Source of the DNA: AP-15 sp963698995
Lineage (GTDB): Bacteria > Pseudomonadota > Alphaproteobacteria > ATCC43930 > CGMCC-115725
Assembly (NCBI GenBank): GCA_963698995.1
Contig: CAVOTD010000069.1
Span: forward strand, 124,001 to 188,000
Length of the DNA: 64,000 nt
Direction: 5' to 3'
The translations under genes were made by a program, and so were the position numbers. The notes beneath the pieces were generated by a model, which was given only the letters and a program-made list of their open reading frames with translations, had not been told where the DNA came from and ran no database searches. Below are positions 24,751 to 34,556 of the stretch, piece by piece. Within the stretch, counting starts at the first letter, position 1, and each line of letters starts with the position of its first letter.

Positions 24751-26119
24751 CCTCGCGACGCGACGCGTCGCGGTGTGGGGGCTCGGCCGCGAGGGCCGGG
24801 CGGCGGTCGGCTTTTTGCGCAGACATCATCCGCGGCTGCCCTTGCTGATGTTGGATGATGCCGCCGATACGCAACCGCTGGACGAAGTCGGTGCCGGCAT
24901 CGATTACGTATTTGGTGTGGACCGGATCGCGAAAGCGATCGAGAAGGTCGATATCATCGTCAAATCGCCCGGCGTCAGCCTCTACCGGCGCGAAATCCAA
25001 TTCGCCCGCGGCAAAGGCATAGCCGTAACATCATTGCTGAACCTGTGGTTTGCCGAGCACCTCGATGTCACGACGATCTGTGTGACTGGAACCAAGGGCA
25101 AGAGCACAACAGCTTCGCTGATTGCGCATATCATGGCAAAGCTCGGCCGGCAGGTGGCGCTGGTCGGAAATATCGGCGTGCCAATTACCGCGATCGACAG
25201 CGCAACCGCCGAGTTTGCTGTAATCGAAGTTTCCAGCTACCAGGCTGCGGATTTCGACGGAAGCTGCGATGTCGCGGTGCTGACCTCGCTGTTTCCGGAG
25301 CACATCGATTGGCACCTCTCGGTGGACAATTATTTTCGCGATAAAGCCAATCTGTTGAGCCGGGGCAGAAGCTGCATCATCAACCGGGAGACCCCGGCAA
25401 AGGTCGAACCGCTCATCGGCCGCCCCTCGCGCCCTAAAAAATTCTTCAACGATGAGCGCGGGATACACGCTCGCGGGCGGCAAATCTCGGATGGTGAAAG
25501 GGTACTCGGGCAGATCAGCAATCCCTATCTAGCCCGACCGCACAACAGCTCAAACCTATGCGCCGCACTGACGGTGGCAAAGTCTCTCGGGTTCGACCCG
25601 GAGGCAGCGCTCGACGCGGTCGGCGGGTTTTGTGGTTTACCGCATCGCCAGCAGGAGCTCGGCGAGGTCGGGGGCCACCTTTTTGTCGACGACAGCATTT
25701 CGACGATCCCGGAATCGACCATCGCCGCCCTGGCGGTCTACGCCGATCGCGACGTCGCCGTAATCGTCGGCGGCTACGATCGCGGGATCGATTACGGCAA
25801 GCTCGTCGAAACCGTAATGGGGGGCGCCGCCAAGGCCATCATCTGTGTCGGCAATAGCGGGCAGCGGATCTATTCCCTGGCGCGGAGCGCCGCCAACCGA
25901 TCGCGCGATAAGGGCTGCGCAATATACAAGGCGAAATCGATGGAAGACGCTGTCGCGGTGGCGCGGCAGGTGACGCCCCCCGGAGGCGTGGTGCTGCTGT
26001 CGCCGGCGGCGCCGAGCTATGGGCATTACCGTGACTATATCGCGCGCGGGCGCGATTTTGCGGTTGAAGCCGGGTTTGCGGCGCCGGTTGAGAATGGCAG
26101 CCATTCCCGCCCGGAATAG
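24737..26119 (+). CDS. murD2: UDP-N-acetylmuramoyl-L-alanine--L-glutamate ligase MurD2
   Basis: 460-aa Mur ligase that, unlike MurD, adds L-Glu to UDP-MurNAc-L-Ala in the cytoplasm. The N-terminal domain opens with V-A-V-W-G-L-G-R-E-G. The ATP loop is G-T-K-G-K-S-T (residues 118-124), followed by V-G-N-I-G-V-P, E-V-S-S-Y-Q-A, P-E-H-I-D-W-H and D-D-S-I-S-T-I-P-E-S. The last replaces the N-D-S-K-A-T-N of classical MurD and fits the MurD2 type. It is coupled to murL by overlap. The classical murD should lie in the dcw cluster beyond the left edge if the organism has one; that cannot be seen. Confidence 0.9.
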   Translation: MRVADLATRRVAVWGLGREGRAAVGFLRRHHPRLPLLMLDDAADTQPLDEVGAGIDYVFGVDRIAKAIEKVDIIVKSPGVSLYRREIQFARGKGIAVTSLLNLWFAEHLDVTTICVTGTKGKSTTASLIAHIMAKLGRQVALVGNIGVPITAIDSATAEFAVIEVSSYQAADFDGSCDVAVLTSLFPEHIDWHLSVDNYFRDKANLLSRGRSCIINRETPAKVEPLIGRPSRPKKFFNDERGIHARGRQISDGERVLGQISNPYLARPHNSSNLCAALTVAKSLGFDPEAALDAVGGFCGLPHRQQELGEVGGHLFVDDSISTIPESTIAALAVYADRDVAVIVGGYDRGIDYGKLVETVMGGAAKAIICVGNSGQRIYSLARSAANRSRDKGCAIYKAKSMEDAVAVARQVTPPGGVVLLSPAAPSYGHYRDYIARGRDFAVEAGFAAPVENGSHSRPE

Positions 26120-26221
26120 CTGGCATCGGGGTCACGAATGGGGACGCTCGCCCGAGTGGGCGCGTAGAATGCGGAGCAGGATACATGCGACGTCGGAACG
26201 ACCGGCTCGGAGGGCCGCGTG

Positions 26222-26452
26222 ATGAGCCCGCATTCGCTGCGCCGCGACCCGTTTGGCTACGGCAAGCGGCCCGCGACCTTCTCCGCATGGACCATGGCAA
26301 TTGTCTTCGCCACCGTTGCCATGCTCAGCTTCGCCGTCGATCAGACCGTGAGCCTCGCGCCGAGCTCCGAAGAGCCGAGCGGGTTCGACCCGCCATCATT
26401 GCTGCACCCTGTGCAGCTGATCAAAACACTGATCGACGCCGCCTCGGAGTAG
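26222..26452 (+). CDS. Small membrane protein, 76 aa
   Basis: ATG at 26222 (a GTG directly before it is possible), with GGAGG eight bases upstream. One membrane segment at about residues 24-42 (M-A-I-V-F-A-T-V-A-M-L-S-F-A-V). The N-terminal flank is basic, so the N-terminus probably faces the cytoplasm. The C-terminus is acidic and Ser/Pro-rich. No family was recognised. It stands 102 bases after murD2 and may or may not share its transcript. Confidence 0.55.
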   Translation: MSPHSLRRDPFGYGKRPATFSAWTMAIVFATVAMLSFAVDQTVSLAPSSEEPSGFDPPSLLHPVQLIKTLIDAASE

Positions 26453-26484
26453 CGGTCGGCGGCAGTAGTTTAATTCTCGCCAGC

Positions 26485-26718
26485 GTGGTAGCGCGGCCGA
26501 TAAAAATCGCTGTTCTGCTGAGCTTTTTGGCAGACGGCTGCACTGGCCCAAAACCCTTTCTGCTGCAGGGCGACGCAAGCGCTGCACAGGTCGGGTTTGC
26601 CGGCGACATAGACGCCGCCACCCTCGTCGCGAAGCAGCATTGCGCCCGCTTTGAGCGGGTACCGCGCTTCTTGGAAGCGCAGGAGAATGTCGCGTTCTTC
26701 GACTGCGTTCGTCCGTAA
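26485..26718 (+). CDS. Small exported protein, 77 aa
   Basis: GTG at 26485 gives V-V-A-R-P-I-K-I-A-V-L-L-S-F-L-A-D-G-C, a short signal with a possible lipobox (A-D-G-C). The mature part reads L-L-Q-G-D-A-S-A-A-Q-V-G-F-A-G-D, Q-H-C-A-R-F-E-R-V-P-R and ends F-D-C-V-R-P. This Q-H-C-A...E-R-V-P-R...F-D-C-x-x-P pattern is one I associate with small alphaproteobacterial lipoproteins of unknown function. The opposite strand also has an open frame (26470-26745), but it lacks an export signal. Confidence 0.5.
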   Translation: MVARPIKIAVLLSFLADGCTGPKPFLLQGDASAAQVGFAGDIDAATLVAKQHCARFERVPRFLEAQENVAFFDCVRP

Positions 26719-26847
26719 CGCGCAGGACGGTTTACCGCACCCCATTTATTGCTGCTTGAAGCACGCCGCGATCACGGTAATCCTGATGCCGCCGTTCGGC
26801 AGCGAACGATCAGCGCAGGCAATCGGTGATAGGAAGGGCGAGGCGCG

Positions 26848-27474
26848 ATGAGCATTGAACTGCACACCTGGAATACTCCAAACGGCCGCAAGATCAGCCT
26901 CGCGCTCGAAGAGATGGGTCTGCCCTACACCGTAAAGCCGGTCAACATCTCCAAGGGCGAGCAGTTCGAACCCGCTTTTGTAAAGATCAGCCCCAACAGC
27001 AAGATTCCGGCCATCATCGATCCCGAAGGTCCGGGCGGCAAGCCGATCAGCATCTTCGAATCCGGCGCGATCCTGATTTATCTCGGCGAAAAGACCGGCA
27101 AGTTCTGGCCCGCCGACCTCGCCCGGCAAGTGCCGGTGCTCGAATGGCTGATGTGGCAGATGGGCGGCTTTGGCCCGATGCCGGGTCAGGTGCACCATTT
27201 CCTGCAGGTCGCCAACGAGCACGACCGGCGCTATGGCCTCGAGCGCTATTCGAAGGAAACGCGTCGGCTCTACGGTGTGCTCGACAAACGGCTCGGCGAA
27301 GTCGCGTTCGCCGGCGGGGAGATTTCGATCGCCGATTTCGCGATCCTCGGCTGGGCCTGGCGGCACGAGCGCCATCAAGTCGATCTGGCCGACTTCCCCA
27401 ATGTCAAGCGCTGGTACGAGACAATGATGGCGCGCCCGGGTGTCGAGCGCGGTTTTGCTGTTGCGCTAAGCTGA
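26848..27474 (+). CDS. Glutathione S-transferase family protein (YfcG-like)
   Basis: 208-aa GST with thioredoxin-like N-terminal domain: T-W-N-T-P-N-G-R-K-I-S-L-A-L-E-E at residues 7-22, N-S-K-I-P-A-I near 51, and F-E-S-G-A-I-L-I-Y-L near 71. The helical C-terminal domain carries I-S-I-A-D-F-A-I-L-G-W. The T-P-N-G-x-K motif places it with the YfcG/Nu-class proteins, which show disulfide-bond reductase activity with glutathione. Cytoplasmic. Purine-rich GGGCGAGG lies before the ATG. It is transcribed alone as far as can be seen. Confidence 0.92.
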   Translation: MSIELHTWNTPNGRKISLALEEMGLPYTVKPVNISKGEQFEPAFVKISPNSKIPAIIDPEGPGGKPISIFESGAILIYLGEKTGKFWPADLARQVPVLEWLMWQMGGFGPMPGQVHHFLQVANEHDRRYGLERYSKETRRLYGVLDKRLGEVAFAGGEISIADFAILGWAWRHERHQVDLADFPNVKRWYETMMARPGVERGFAVALS

Positions 27475-27643
27475 CGCTCTGTCGATGCCGAAGCGGCTGA
27501 CCTGAAAATCGATATACGCCCTTGGGTAGAGTGCCCGATGCTGCCGCTGTCGGGCAAAGGGTGGATCAGTGGGTCAAGCCCGCGGCTGTCCGGTTAAGGG
27601 AATGTGGTTCCAGAATTGCTGATGGTCTCCACCCGAGGTCGTC

Positions 27644-27781
27644 ATCACCGGGCTTGTCCCGGTGATTAGCTGCTTGTCGACCAGAAATCATCACATATGA
27701 TGTAATGTCGTGAGATCCACGCCTTCTGCAGCGGGGACCCGGTCGGACAGGTGCTTGGATGGCCGGATCACGTCCGGCCAT
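27644..27781. repeat. Pair of REP-like palindromes
   Basis: ATCACCGGG/CCCGGTGAT (27644-27652, 27658-27666) and ATGGCCGGA/TCCGGCCAT (27759-27767, 27773-27781), each with a five-base loop, stand about 90 bases apart in a gene-free stretch. Such CCGG-cored palindromes are dispersed repeats in alphaproteobacteria. Apart from them I see no gene in 27475-28037. Confidence 0.75.
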
Positions 27782-28037
27782 TGACGAACAGAGATGGTTT
27801 CAACATGTCGTATCGACCCGCTCGGATTGCAGCAACTCTGAACCGGAAAGCTTTGGGTCAAATCCGGTGATGACGACAATGGGTCGAGAGGCCTGCTGGA
27901 TCTTACAACGTGTTTCGTTGACGGGACAGGCACGCGATTTCGCGGGAAAGACGAGTTGTGTCCGCAAGACCTTGATTTGCTAGGGAAAGGCGATTGGCGC
28001 CTCCATAGCCGGTTCTGCAGAACATTTGGGTCACCAA

Positions 28038-30851
28038 ATGCTCCGGTTTCGACGCGGTACCTGGTCGATCCTGAGGGAGGGGTTTTTCCTCGCCCATTTG
28101 TTGTTGACCGTTGCATACATCGCCAGCGGCAAACTGGCGCTGTTGCTGGCTGTCCCGCCGGGCTATGCATCGCCGATATTCCCCCCGGCAGGTATCGCCG
28201 TAGCCGCGATGCTGATCGGCACCCGGGCCACCCTGCCCTGGATCTTCCTCGGTTCATTCCTGCTCAATCTCTGGACCGCCTTTTCGGTGGGTCAAGGGCT
28301 CAACAAAACCGGGTTTGCTGCAGCACTCGTCATAGCTGCGGCATCGACGCTGCAAGCCGCGATCGGCGGGACGGTTTTGCGCCGCGCGATCGGTTACCCG
28401 GCGCCCCTCGACAATGGTCGCGATCTGTCGCGGTTCCTCTTGCTCTCACCGGTCTTTTGCCTGACGAGCGCCACACTCTCGTTGGGCGGGCTAGCGGCTC
28501 TTGCTGTGGTGCAGTCGCCCGATCTGGCGACGAGTTGGGTTTCATGGTGGATCGGCGACACTCTTGGCGTCCTGATCGTGCTGCCGTTGATGCTTGTGAT
28601 CGCCGGAGAACCGCGAGGCCTGTGGCGCAGCCGCGCCGCGCCGGTGGCACTGCCCATGCTTTTGTTTTTTGCGCTGTTCACCGCCATTTTCGTACGCGTC
28701 AGCACCTGGGAGCACGACGAGGCCTTGCTCGAATTCCGCCTCCTCTCGCAAGAGGTGGTCGATAAGATACATGCCGGGCTTGCGGAGCAGGAAATCTTCC
28801 TCGAGCAGTTGGAGAGATCCTTCAGCCGGCCCGCGGCGCTTTCGCGGACCGACTTTCGACATTTGGCCAAGAATCTGCTGCAGCGCTTTCCCACGATCCA
28901 GGCGGTCAAATGGGCGCCGCAGGTCGATCTCCCGCAACGGGCGGCTTTCGAGGAAGCACAACGCGCCGATCTGCCAGGATTCGAAATACGAGAGGCCGAT
29001 CTGTCGGGAGGACGGCGCCGCGCTGCAGAGCGAGGCCGATACTATCCCGTCACCTATGTCGAGCCCCTTAAGGGCAATGAGCAAATAGTCGGCTTCGACC
29101 TCTTCTCTGAAGCCGGTCGAAGGACCGCAATCGAAGAGGCGATCAACACTGGAGGAGTGACCGCGACACCCCCCATTCGCCTGGTTCAGGAACAGGGGGA
29201 GCAGCCCGGTCTTCTTCTGATGTTTGCCGTCCATGACGGGCCCGGCGGAGCGGGTGTGGTCTCGGTCGCGCTGCGCATGCACACATTCATGGCCGACATT
29301 GTCGCCCCCGTAGGACCATGGGTCAGTGTCCGGCTCATCGACGCGGGGGCGGGCAAAGAGCTTTACGGCGGCTTTTCTCGCCTCGCCGACGCGCCACCGC
29401 CGTTCGGCGATACGTTCGCCTTTGGCGGGCGTCATTACCGTGTCGAGACGGTACCGACCGCATCCTATCTGAGGCAACATCGCGGGTGGCAGAGCTGGGC
29501 GGTCCTTGTCGCGGGGGTCGTCAGCACCGGCCTCCTCGGCGCGTTATTGCTGCTCGGAACCGGCTATACACGCCGCATCGAGACGGTGGTCGACGAGCGA
29601 ACACGCGACTTGGCGTCGGTCAACCGGCGCCTGCAGCTCGAGGTGAAGGAGCGCGAGCAGGCCGAGGCCGCGCTACGCCAAGCCCAGAGAATGGAGGCCA
29701 TCGGACAGCTTACCGGCGGCATCGCACACGATTTCAACAATCTCCTTACCGTGGTGAGCGGGAACGCTTCACTGCTGCGCGACAAGGCACCGGACGATGC
29801 CGTGGCCCGCCGCGCCGCAGCCATCATCCGCGCCGCCGAGCAGGGCGAACGACTGACCCGACAGCTGCTCGCTTTTTCACGCAGGCAGATGCTGCGGCCG
29901 GAATCCGTCGATTTGTGCCAGAGAACCCGGGAAATCGCGGAGATGCTGTCGCGGTCGCTGCGCGAGAACATCGAAGTAGCCGTCGAGATCCCGGAGGATC
30001 TCTGGCCGGTGACGGTCGATCCAGCCGAATTCGAGCTTGCGTTGCTAAATCTCGGCGTCAATGCGCGCGATGCGATGCCGAACGCCGGCCGGTTTCGTGT
30101 CGCCGCGCGTAACCGCTCGATCCGCCCCGGCGACGCCGCAAGCGAGGGGCTGGTCGGCGATTTCGTCGCGATGACATTGTCGGACACCGGTACCGGTATG
30201 ACGACAGACGTGCTGGCGCGCGCGTTCGAGCCCTTTTACACGACCAAGGAGGTCGGCCGGGGGTCAGGGCTCGGCCTTTCTCAGGTTTACGGCTTTGCCA
30301 AACAGAGCGGCGGGGCCGCATTAATCGACAGTGAGCCTGGTCGCGGCACGTCGGTCACACTGTTGCTACCCCGGGCGACCGGGATTGCGAACGTGTCCCG
30401 CTCTGCTGTGCCCGATCCCGCGTCGGCAGCGGCACCGGGTCGCATCCTGCTTGTCGAGGACGATGCCGAAGTCGCCGAAGTGACCGTTGAGCTGTTGCGG
30501 AACATTGGGCTTGAGGCGATCCGCGCACACGACGCAAAGGCCGCCTTGGCGGCACTCGACGGCGATCCGACAATCGAGTTGGCGATGTCGGACATCGTGC
30601 TGTCGGGCGGTATGAGCGGCCTCGATCTGGCGCGAATGCTGCGAGAACGCCGTCCGGAACTCCCGGTACTCTTGGCAACCGGCTACAGTCAATACGCGTC
30701 GCAGGTAGTGGAAGAGGGATTCACGCTGGTCGAGAAACCATATCGCCGTGACGTGTTGGCTGCCCTGCTGCACTCGGCCGTCGAGCGCACCAGGCACGCG
30801 CGGGGTGCGGCCCAGCCGGTCGAGGTGCCCTCCCGATCCGCGGCCCGCTGA
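28038..30851 (+). CDS. Hybrid sensor histidine kinase (MASE1-CHASE-HisKA-HATPase-REC)
   Basis: 937-aa membrane kinase. The N-terminal third is a MASE1-type multi-pass sensor (S-P-I-F-P-P-A-G-I-A near residue 49). A periplasmic CHASE domain (R-Y-Y-P-V-T-Y-V-E-P-L and following) ends in a membrane helix near residue 500. HisKA: H564 in G-G-I-A-H-D-F-N-N-L-L. HATPase: N-A-R-D-A-M and D-T-G-T-G-M near 720, G-S-G-L-G-L-S near 745. The C-terminal receiver domain has D852 in M-S-D-I-V-L and a conserved Lys in V-E-K-P. I chose ATG 28038 over a TTG at 28026. No partner regulator is adjacent, so it is an orphan; output may go through phosphotransfer elsewhere. Confidence 0.92.
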   Translation: MLRFRRGTWSILREGFFLAHLLLTVAYIASGKLALLLAVPPGYASPIFPPAGIAVAAMLIGTRATLPWIFLGSFLLNLWTAFSVGQGLNKTGFAAALVIAAASTLQAAIGGTVLRRAIGYPAPLDNGRDLSRFLLLSPVFCLTSATLSLGGLAALAVVQSPDLATSWVSWWIGDTLGVLIVLPLMLVIAGEPRGLWRSRAAPVALPMLLFFALFTAIFVRVSTWEHDEALLEFRLLSQEVVDKIHAGLAEQEIFLEQLERSFSRPAALSRTDFRHLAKNLLQRFPTIQAVKWAPQVDLPQRAAFEEAQRADLPGFEIREADLSGGRRRAAERGRYYPVTYVEPLKGNEQIVGFDLFSEAGRRTAIEEAINTGGVTATPPIRLVQEQGEQPGLLLMFAVHDGPGGAGVVSVALRMHTFMADIVAPVGPWVSVRLIDAGAGKELYGGFSRLADAPPPFGDTFAFGGRHYRVETVPTASYLRQHRGWQSWAVLVAGVVSTGLLGALLLLGTGYTRRIETVVDERTRDLASVNRRLQLEVKEREQAEAALRQAQRMEAIGQLTGGIAHDFNNLLTVVSGNASLLRDKAPDDAVARRAAAIIRAAEQGERLTRQLLAFSRRQMLRPESVDLCQRTREIAEMLSRSLRENIEVAVEIPEDLWPVTVDPAEFELALLNLGVNARDAMPNAGRFRVAARNRSIRPGDAASEGLVGDFVAMTLSDTGTGMTTDVLARAFEPFYTTKEVGRGSGLGLSQVYGFAKQSGGAALIDSEPGRGTSVTLLLPRATGIANVSRSAVPDPASAAAPGRILLVEDDAEVAEVTVELLRNIGLEAIRAHDAKAALAALDGDPTIELAMSDIVLSGGMSGLDLARMLRERRPELPVLLATGYSQYASQVVEEGFTLVEKPYRRDVLAALLHSAVERTRHARGAAQPVEVPSRSAAR

Positions 30852-30950
30852 GCGAACGCCGCATCGTAGCGGTCGACGTAGCGTGCCCGTAGTATGTCGG
30901 CGTAAGCTGGCGGTCAATTCGGCATTGTGCGGGGCTAGGGACACACTGTC

Positions 30951-32199
30951 ATGGGGCTGAGGTTCCTCAACCCTTGGTGGGTCGTCGGCGGCGCGGTCGT
31001 CGGCTTGTTTGTCTGCAATGGCCCCGTGCTGTCATTTACCTTTGGCGTGTTCCTTAAGCCGATCATGGCTGATACGGGCTGGCACCGCAGCAGCGTGTCG
31101 TTCGCGCTGTCGGTCGGGGGAATCTTTTCGGCGCTTGCCGTGCCGGTGCTCGGGCGCATGATGGATCGCTGGGGCATTCGTCGCGTGGCGCTCCCGGGCA
31201 TCGTACTCTACACCCTATGTGTCGGCCTGTTGGGATTCAGCCCGTCCTCGTTCTGGATGTTCACGCTACTCCTTGCACTGGCCGAAATGACCAGTGCGAT
31301 CCAGACGCCGCTCGGTTACGCGAAGGCAATCTCGGCCTGGTTCGATCAGCGTCGGGGGCTCGCGCTCGGCATCGCGATGTCGGGGGTAGGGGCTGGGCGG
31401 CTTCGTCATCCCGCAGCTTGCCAACATGTTAATCGAGCGGGTCGGCTGGCGGGGCGCCTATGTTGCTCTGGCGCTGATGACCCTCGCGATTGCGTTCCCG
31501 GCGGTGGCGCTATGGATACGCGAGCCGCGGCCCGGCGAAGGCGAGCGGCACGCCGCCCATACGATGACCGAGCAGCCCGGATTGACAACTCGGGAAGCCG
31601 CCCGAGCGTCACGCTTTTGGGTTTTGGGAGCGGTATTTTTTCTTGTCGCCGTGGCGATCAACGGCACGGTCGCACACGTTGTGCCGCTGTTGACCGACCG
31701 CGGCCTTACGGCCGCTTCGGCAACCGCGATCCTGGGCATCTTCGGCCTCGCGACATTGGCCGGCAGGCTGTTCGCCGGCTACCTGGTCGACCGGATCTAT
31801 GCGCCCTATGTCGCCTCGGTATTTTTCCTGGCCCCGATCGCCGGGTTTGTGTTCCTCGCCAGCGCCGCAGATTCCTTGGCGGCAATCGGGGTGGTGTTGA
31901 TGGGATTGGGGCTCGGCACCGAAATCGATCTGATCGCGTTCTTGATCTCGCGCTATTTCGGGCAGCGCGCCTTCGGCGAACTCTACGGGTATTTCTTTAT
32001 GATCTTCGGGTTGGGCTCAAGTTTGGGTCGGTTCCTCGGCGGCTTCGTCTTCGATATGGCGGGATCCTACAATCCGGCCCTGATCGGCGCTGCGGCCGCT
32101 CTCGTCGTGGCCGTAGTCATGATCAACCGCGTCGGCCCCTATACCTATCCGGTGCGCCGCCACCTCGCACCCGCACTCGCCGCCGAACCGGCCGCCTAA
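30951..32199 (+). pseudogene. MFS transporter, oxalate/formate antiporter-like (frameshifted)
   Basis: Twelve-helix major facilitator carrier. The first frame (ATG 30951) covers helices 1-4 with G-R-M-M-D-R-W-G-I-R-R and F-D-Q-R-R-G-L-A-L-G-I-A. At the GGGG around 31389-31392 the match moves one frame over (L-G-G-F-V-I-P-Q-L-A-N-M) and covers helices 5-12 to 32199. The total is 416 codons plus one base, so a single inserted G explains it. The type is that of monocarboxylate or oxalate/formate carriers; the substrate is unknown. The preceding gap of 99 bases shows no obvious operator. Confidence 0.85.
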
Positions 32200-32364
32200 C
32201 CCATTAACGACGTGGGCTTGGCGGAGCCGACGGGGCTCCGAACGTTAAATGCTCGTCAGATGGTCGCCGCTGCGAACCTAGAGCTTGAGTTCGGGAGAGA
32301 TGCCGCCGCTGAACCCCCAACCCCCCGAGCCGTGCCTTCAGCTATCGCGGTGGTGACCGCCGGC

Positions 32365-32872
32365 TCACCGGAGAAGAGGGTTTATGCGTCCGACATTGAT
32401 ATTCGGCGGACCGTAGAACCCGCCGCCGGGATTGGGTCCGGCGCTAGCGTCCGGTCGCCAGAAAGCGGCCCAATGCCTCCCGGTTCCTTGGTGGCGACGC
32501 CGACCGATCCCGACCTTTTTCTTATGGGTGATTCCGGCCGGCGGAACGAGGGCTGCCTCCAACTCTGTCGCCTCCAGCGCCGTCGCTTCTCGGTCAGGCG
32601 GCGCGCCCGCTGTGGGGCTTGCCGCCACCTTGTCGGCCGGAGCCGCCGACAAGCGTGCCCCAGGCCGTGTCGTTGTTTCCCGGTTGCGGGACCTCATGCG
32701 CTTCCAGAGTTTGTATCGGTGAGACCGGATTTGCAGGCGGTGCTGCGGGGCGTGGAGGGGAGAGCAATAAGAAAGCAGCGCCAAAGAAAAACCCTATGGT
32801 CGCTGCTGCGACGGCGCCGACCGAGACGAGGTCGAGCAGGAGTCGAAGATCATCTTTTGGCACCGTTATCAT
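32365..32872 (-). pseudogene. Membrane-anchored hypothetical protein (frameshifted)
   Basis: Starts M-I-T-V-P-K-D-D-L-R-L-L-L with a membrane segment (V-G-A-V-A-A-A-T-I-G-F-F-F-G-A-A-F) at about residues 18-37, then a Pro-rich periplasmic linker. At about 32638 one extra base (the total is 169 codons plus one) moves the frame to A-D-K-V-A-A-S-P-T-A. That frame ends with a basic block T-H-K-K-K-V-G-I-G-R-R-R-H and W-A-A-F-W-R-P-D-A-S-A-G-P-N-P. No family was recognised; the two halves are joined on composition and length. No convincing ribosome site. Nothing else is seen in 32200-33121. Confidence 0.45.
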
Positions 32873-33121
32873 CGTTCTGAACCCCGCTCGGATCGTCGGT
32901 CGCCGTCTGCGGACGCAAAAGCTGTGGCGCCAATTAGTTAACGCGAACGGCGCGCGGTGGTTGCTTTCGGCTGAGTCGTTTTGTGGAGCAAGCCTGCGCC
33001 GGCTTTCGGCACGGCTTCAGATGCGGCATTGGATCGGGACGCGAAATCGGTACCCGGGGGACCTTTTGGAACGTAGAGCGCGCGGGCGGGCGCCGACCAC
33101 CATTTCTGCTTAAAATAACGC

Positions 33122-33197
<76 letters not shown>

Positions 33198-33381
33198 ATC
33201 GCGTTTTTGCCCCGTGGCGGAGCGCGCGGACTATGGTGACCGTGCCGCCAGGTGTCAAGCGCGGCACCGGGCCCGATCGGCACTTCATTCCGGGAGTAGG
33301 GTTCGCCGCCGGCGCTCCTTGCGGAGCTTGGCGGCTAGAGCTAGGGTCTGCGCGCCACTTGCCGCCGAGGTGCCGGGTCAT

Positions 33382-33660
33382 ATGTACGCTTTCGTCCACC
33401 TCGTCAGCACCGTGATCTCGATCTACATCTGGCTGCTGATTGCCCAGGCAATCCTCAGCTGGCTTGTCGCATTCGGCATCGTCAACCGCTACAACCGCGT
33501 CGTGAACACGATCGGGGACTTTCTCTGGCGGGTCACCGAGCCGTTACTTAGGCCGATCCGGCGTGTTCTCCCTGATCTCGGTGGGATCGACGTCTCGCCG
33601 GTGGTTCTCATTCTGATTTTGTGGTTCTTGCGCGACCTGATGTTCGAATATCTTGTCTGA
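33382..33660 (+). CDS. YggT family membrane protein
   Basis: 92-aa protein with two membrane segments (about residues 8-30 and 70-88) and the family core I-L-S-W...N-R-Y-N-R-V-V, then T-E-P-L-L-R-P-I-R-R-V-L-P. GAGGTG precedes the ATG. YggT proteins are linked to osmotic tolerance and cell-shape or division functions; the molecular role is not settled. It stands alone between a tRNA on the other strand and the NnrU-like gene. Confidence 0.9.
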   Translation: MYAFVHLVSTVISIYIWLLIAQAILSWLVAFGIVNRYNRVVNTIGDFLWRVTEPLLRPIRRVLPDLGGIDVSPVVLILILWFLRDLMFEYLV

Positions 33661-33770
33661 CGGACCGCTGATTATCGCGAGAGATTGCTTGGTGGTGGCG
33701 AGCCGGCAGCTGATCGGGAAAATCACTTGCGAGATTGCTGGCTTGCCCGGCTGGTAAGACGGCAGCGAGG

Positions 33771-34466
33771 ATGACCGATGGCATCATCTCGCTGGCAATC
33801 GCGGGGATCGCCTTCTGCGGTAGCCATGTCCTGCTGTCGAGCACTCGTTTACGCGGATCGTTGCGCGGCCAACTGGGCGAACGCGGCTTTATCGCCGTGT
33901 ACTCGCTGACCGCGCTGGTAACCTTCGCGTGGTTTCTGGTGGCCTACGCGCACTCGCCGACCGTTCGGTTGTGGCCCGAGCAAAGGTGGACGGCGCTCGT
34001 TCCGGTGGTGGTCATGCCGCTGGCGGCGATCCTGTTGGTTGCGGGGTATACGACCCCCAATCCAACCGCTGTCGGGATGGAGCGATCGGCGAGGGCAGAC
34101 GATCCGGCTCCGGGCGTCCTGCGCATTACCCGTCATCCGGTGATGTGGGCCATCGGGCTCTGGGCGACCAGCCATGTCATCGCCAATGGCGACCTGCGCT
34201 CACTGATATTCTTTGGCGCATTCGCCTTACTCTCGCTCGGCGGCACGGTGCTGATTGACCGCAAAAAACAGCTCGCCCTCGGTAGCAACTGGGCACGCCT
34301 CGCCGAGGTCACATCGAACCTGCCTTTTGCCGCGTTGGTCGCCGGCCGGACGCGCATGCGCTGGCGCGACATCAGCCTGTTGCGAGTAATCGCCGGCTTG
34401 CTGCTTTACGCCGTCCTCTACCGCGGTCACGCGATCATCGCCGGGATCCCGGTGGTAATCCCCTAA
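33771..34466 (+). CDS. NnrU family protein
   Basis: 231-aa membrane protein with about six hydrophobic segments, C-G-S-H-V-L-L-S-S-T near the start and the conserved R-I-T-R-H-P-V-M-W-A-I-G-L-W near residue 122. NnrU was named for its link to nitrite/nitric oxide reduction in rhodobacters, but it resembles isoprenylcysteine methyltransferase-type membrane proteins and its reaction is unknown. The ATG at 33771 has GAGG immediately before it, closer than ideal. No denitrification genes are in the window. Confidence 0.87.
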   Translation: MTDGIISLAIAGIAFCGSHVLLSSTRLRGSLRGQLGERGFIAVYSLTALVTFAWFLVAYAHSPTVRLWPEQRWTALVPVVVMPLAAILLVAGYTTPNPTAVGMERSARADDPAPGVLRITRHPVMWAIGLWATSHVIANGDLRSLIFFGAFALLSLGGTVLIDRKKQLALGSNWARLAEVTSNLPFAALVAGRTRMRWRDISLLRVIAGLLLYAVLYRGHAIIAGIPVVIP

Positions 34467-34556
34467 AGCTCGTCGCTAACCCTCCCCGCGCCGCCTCGGT
34501 CGCGATAAGCTTGGTTCTCACCGGCCGCCGGCCGTCCGACCCAAGGAGGAGTTGTC

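Noticed and set aside
26470..26745. 91-codon minus-strand Cys-containing frame
   Set aside because: It overlaps the plus-strand small exported protein, has no export signal or ribosome site, and the plus-strand pattern fits a recognisable protein type better.
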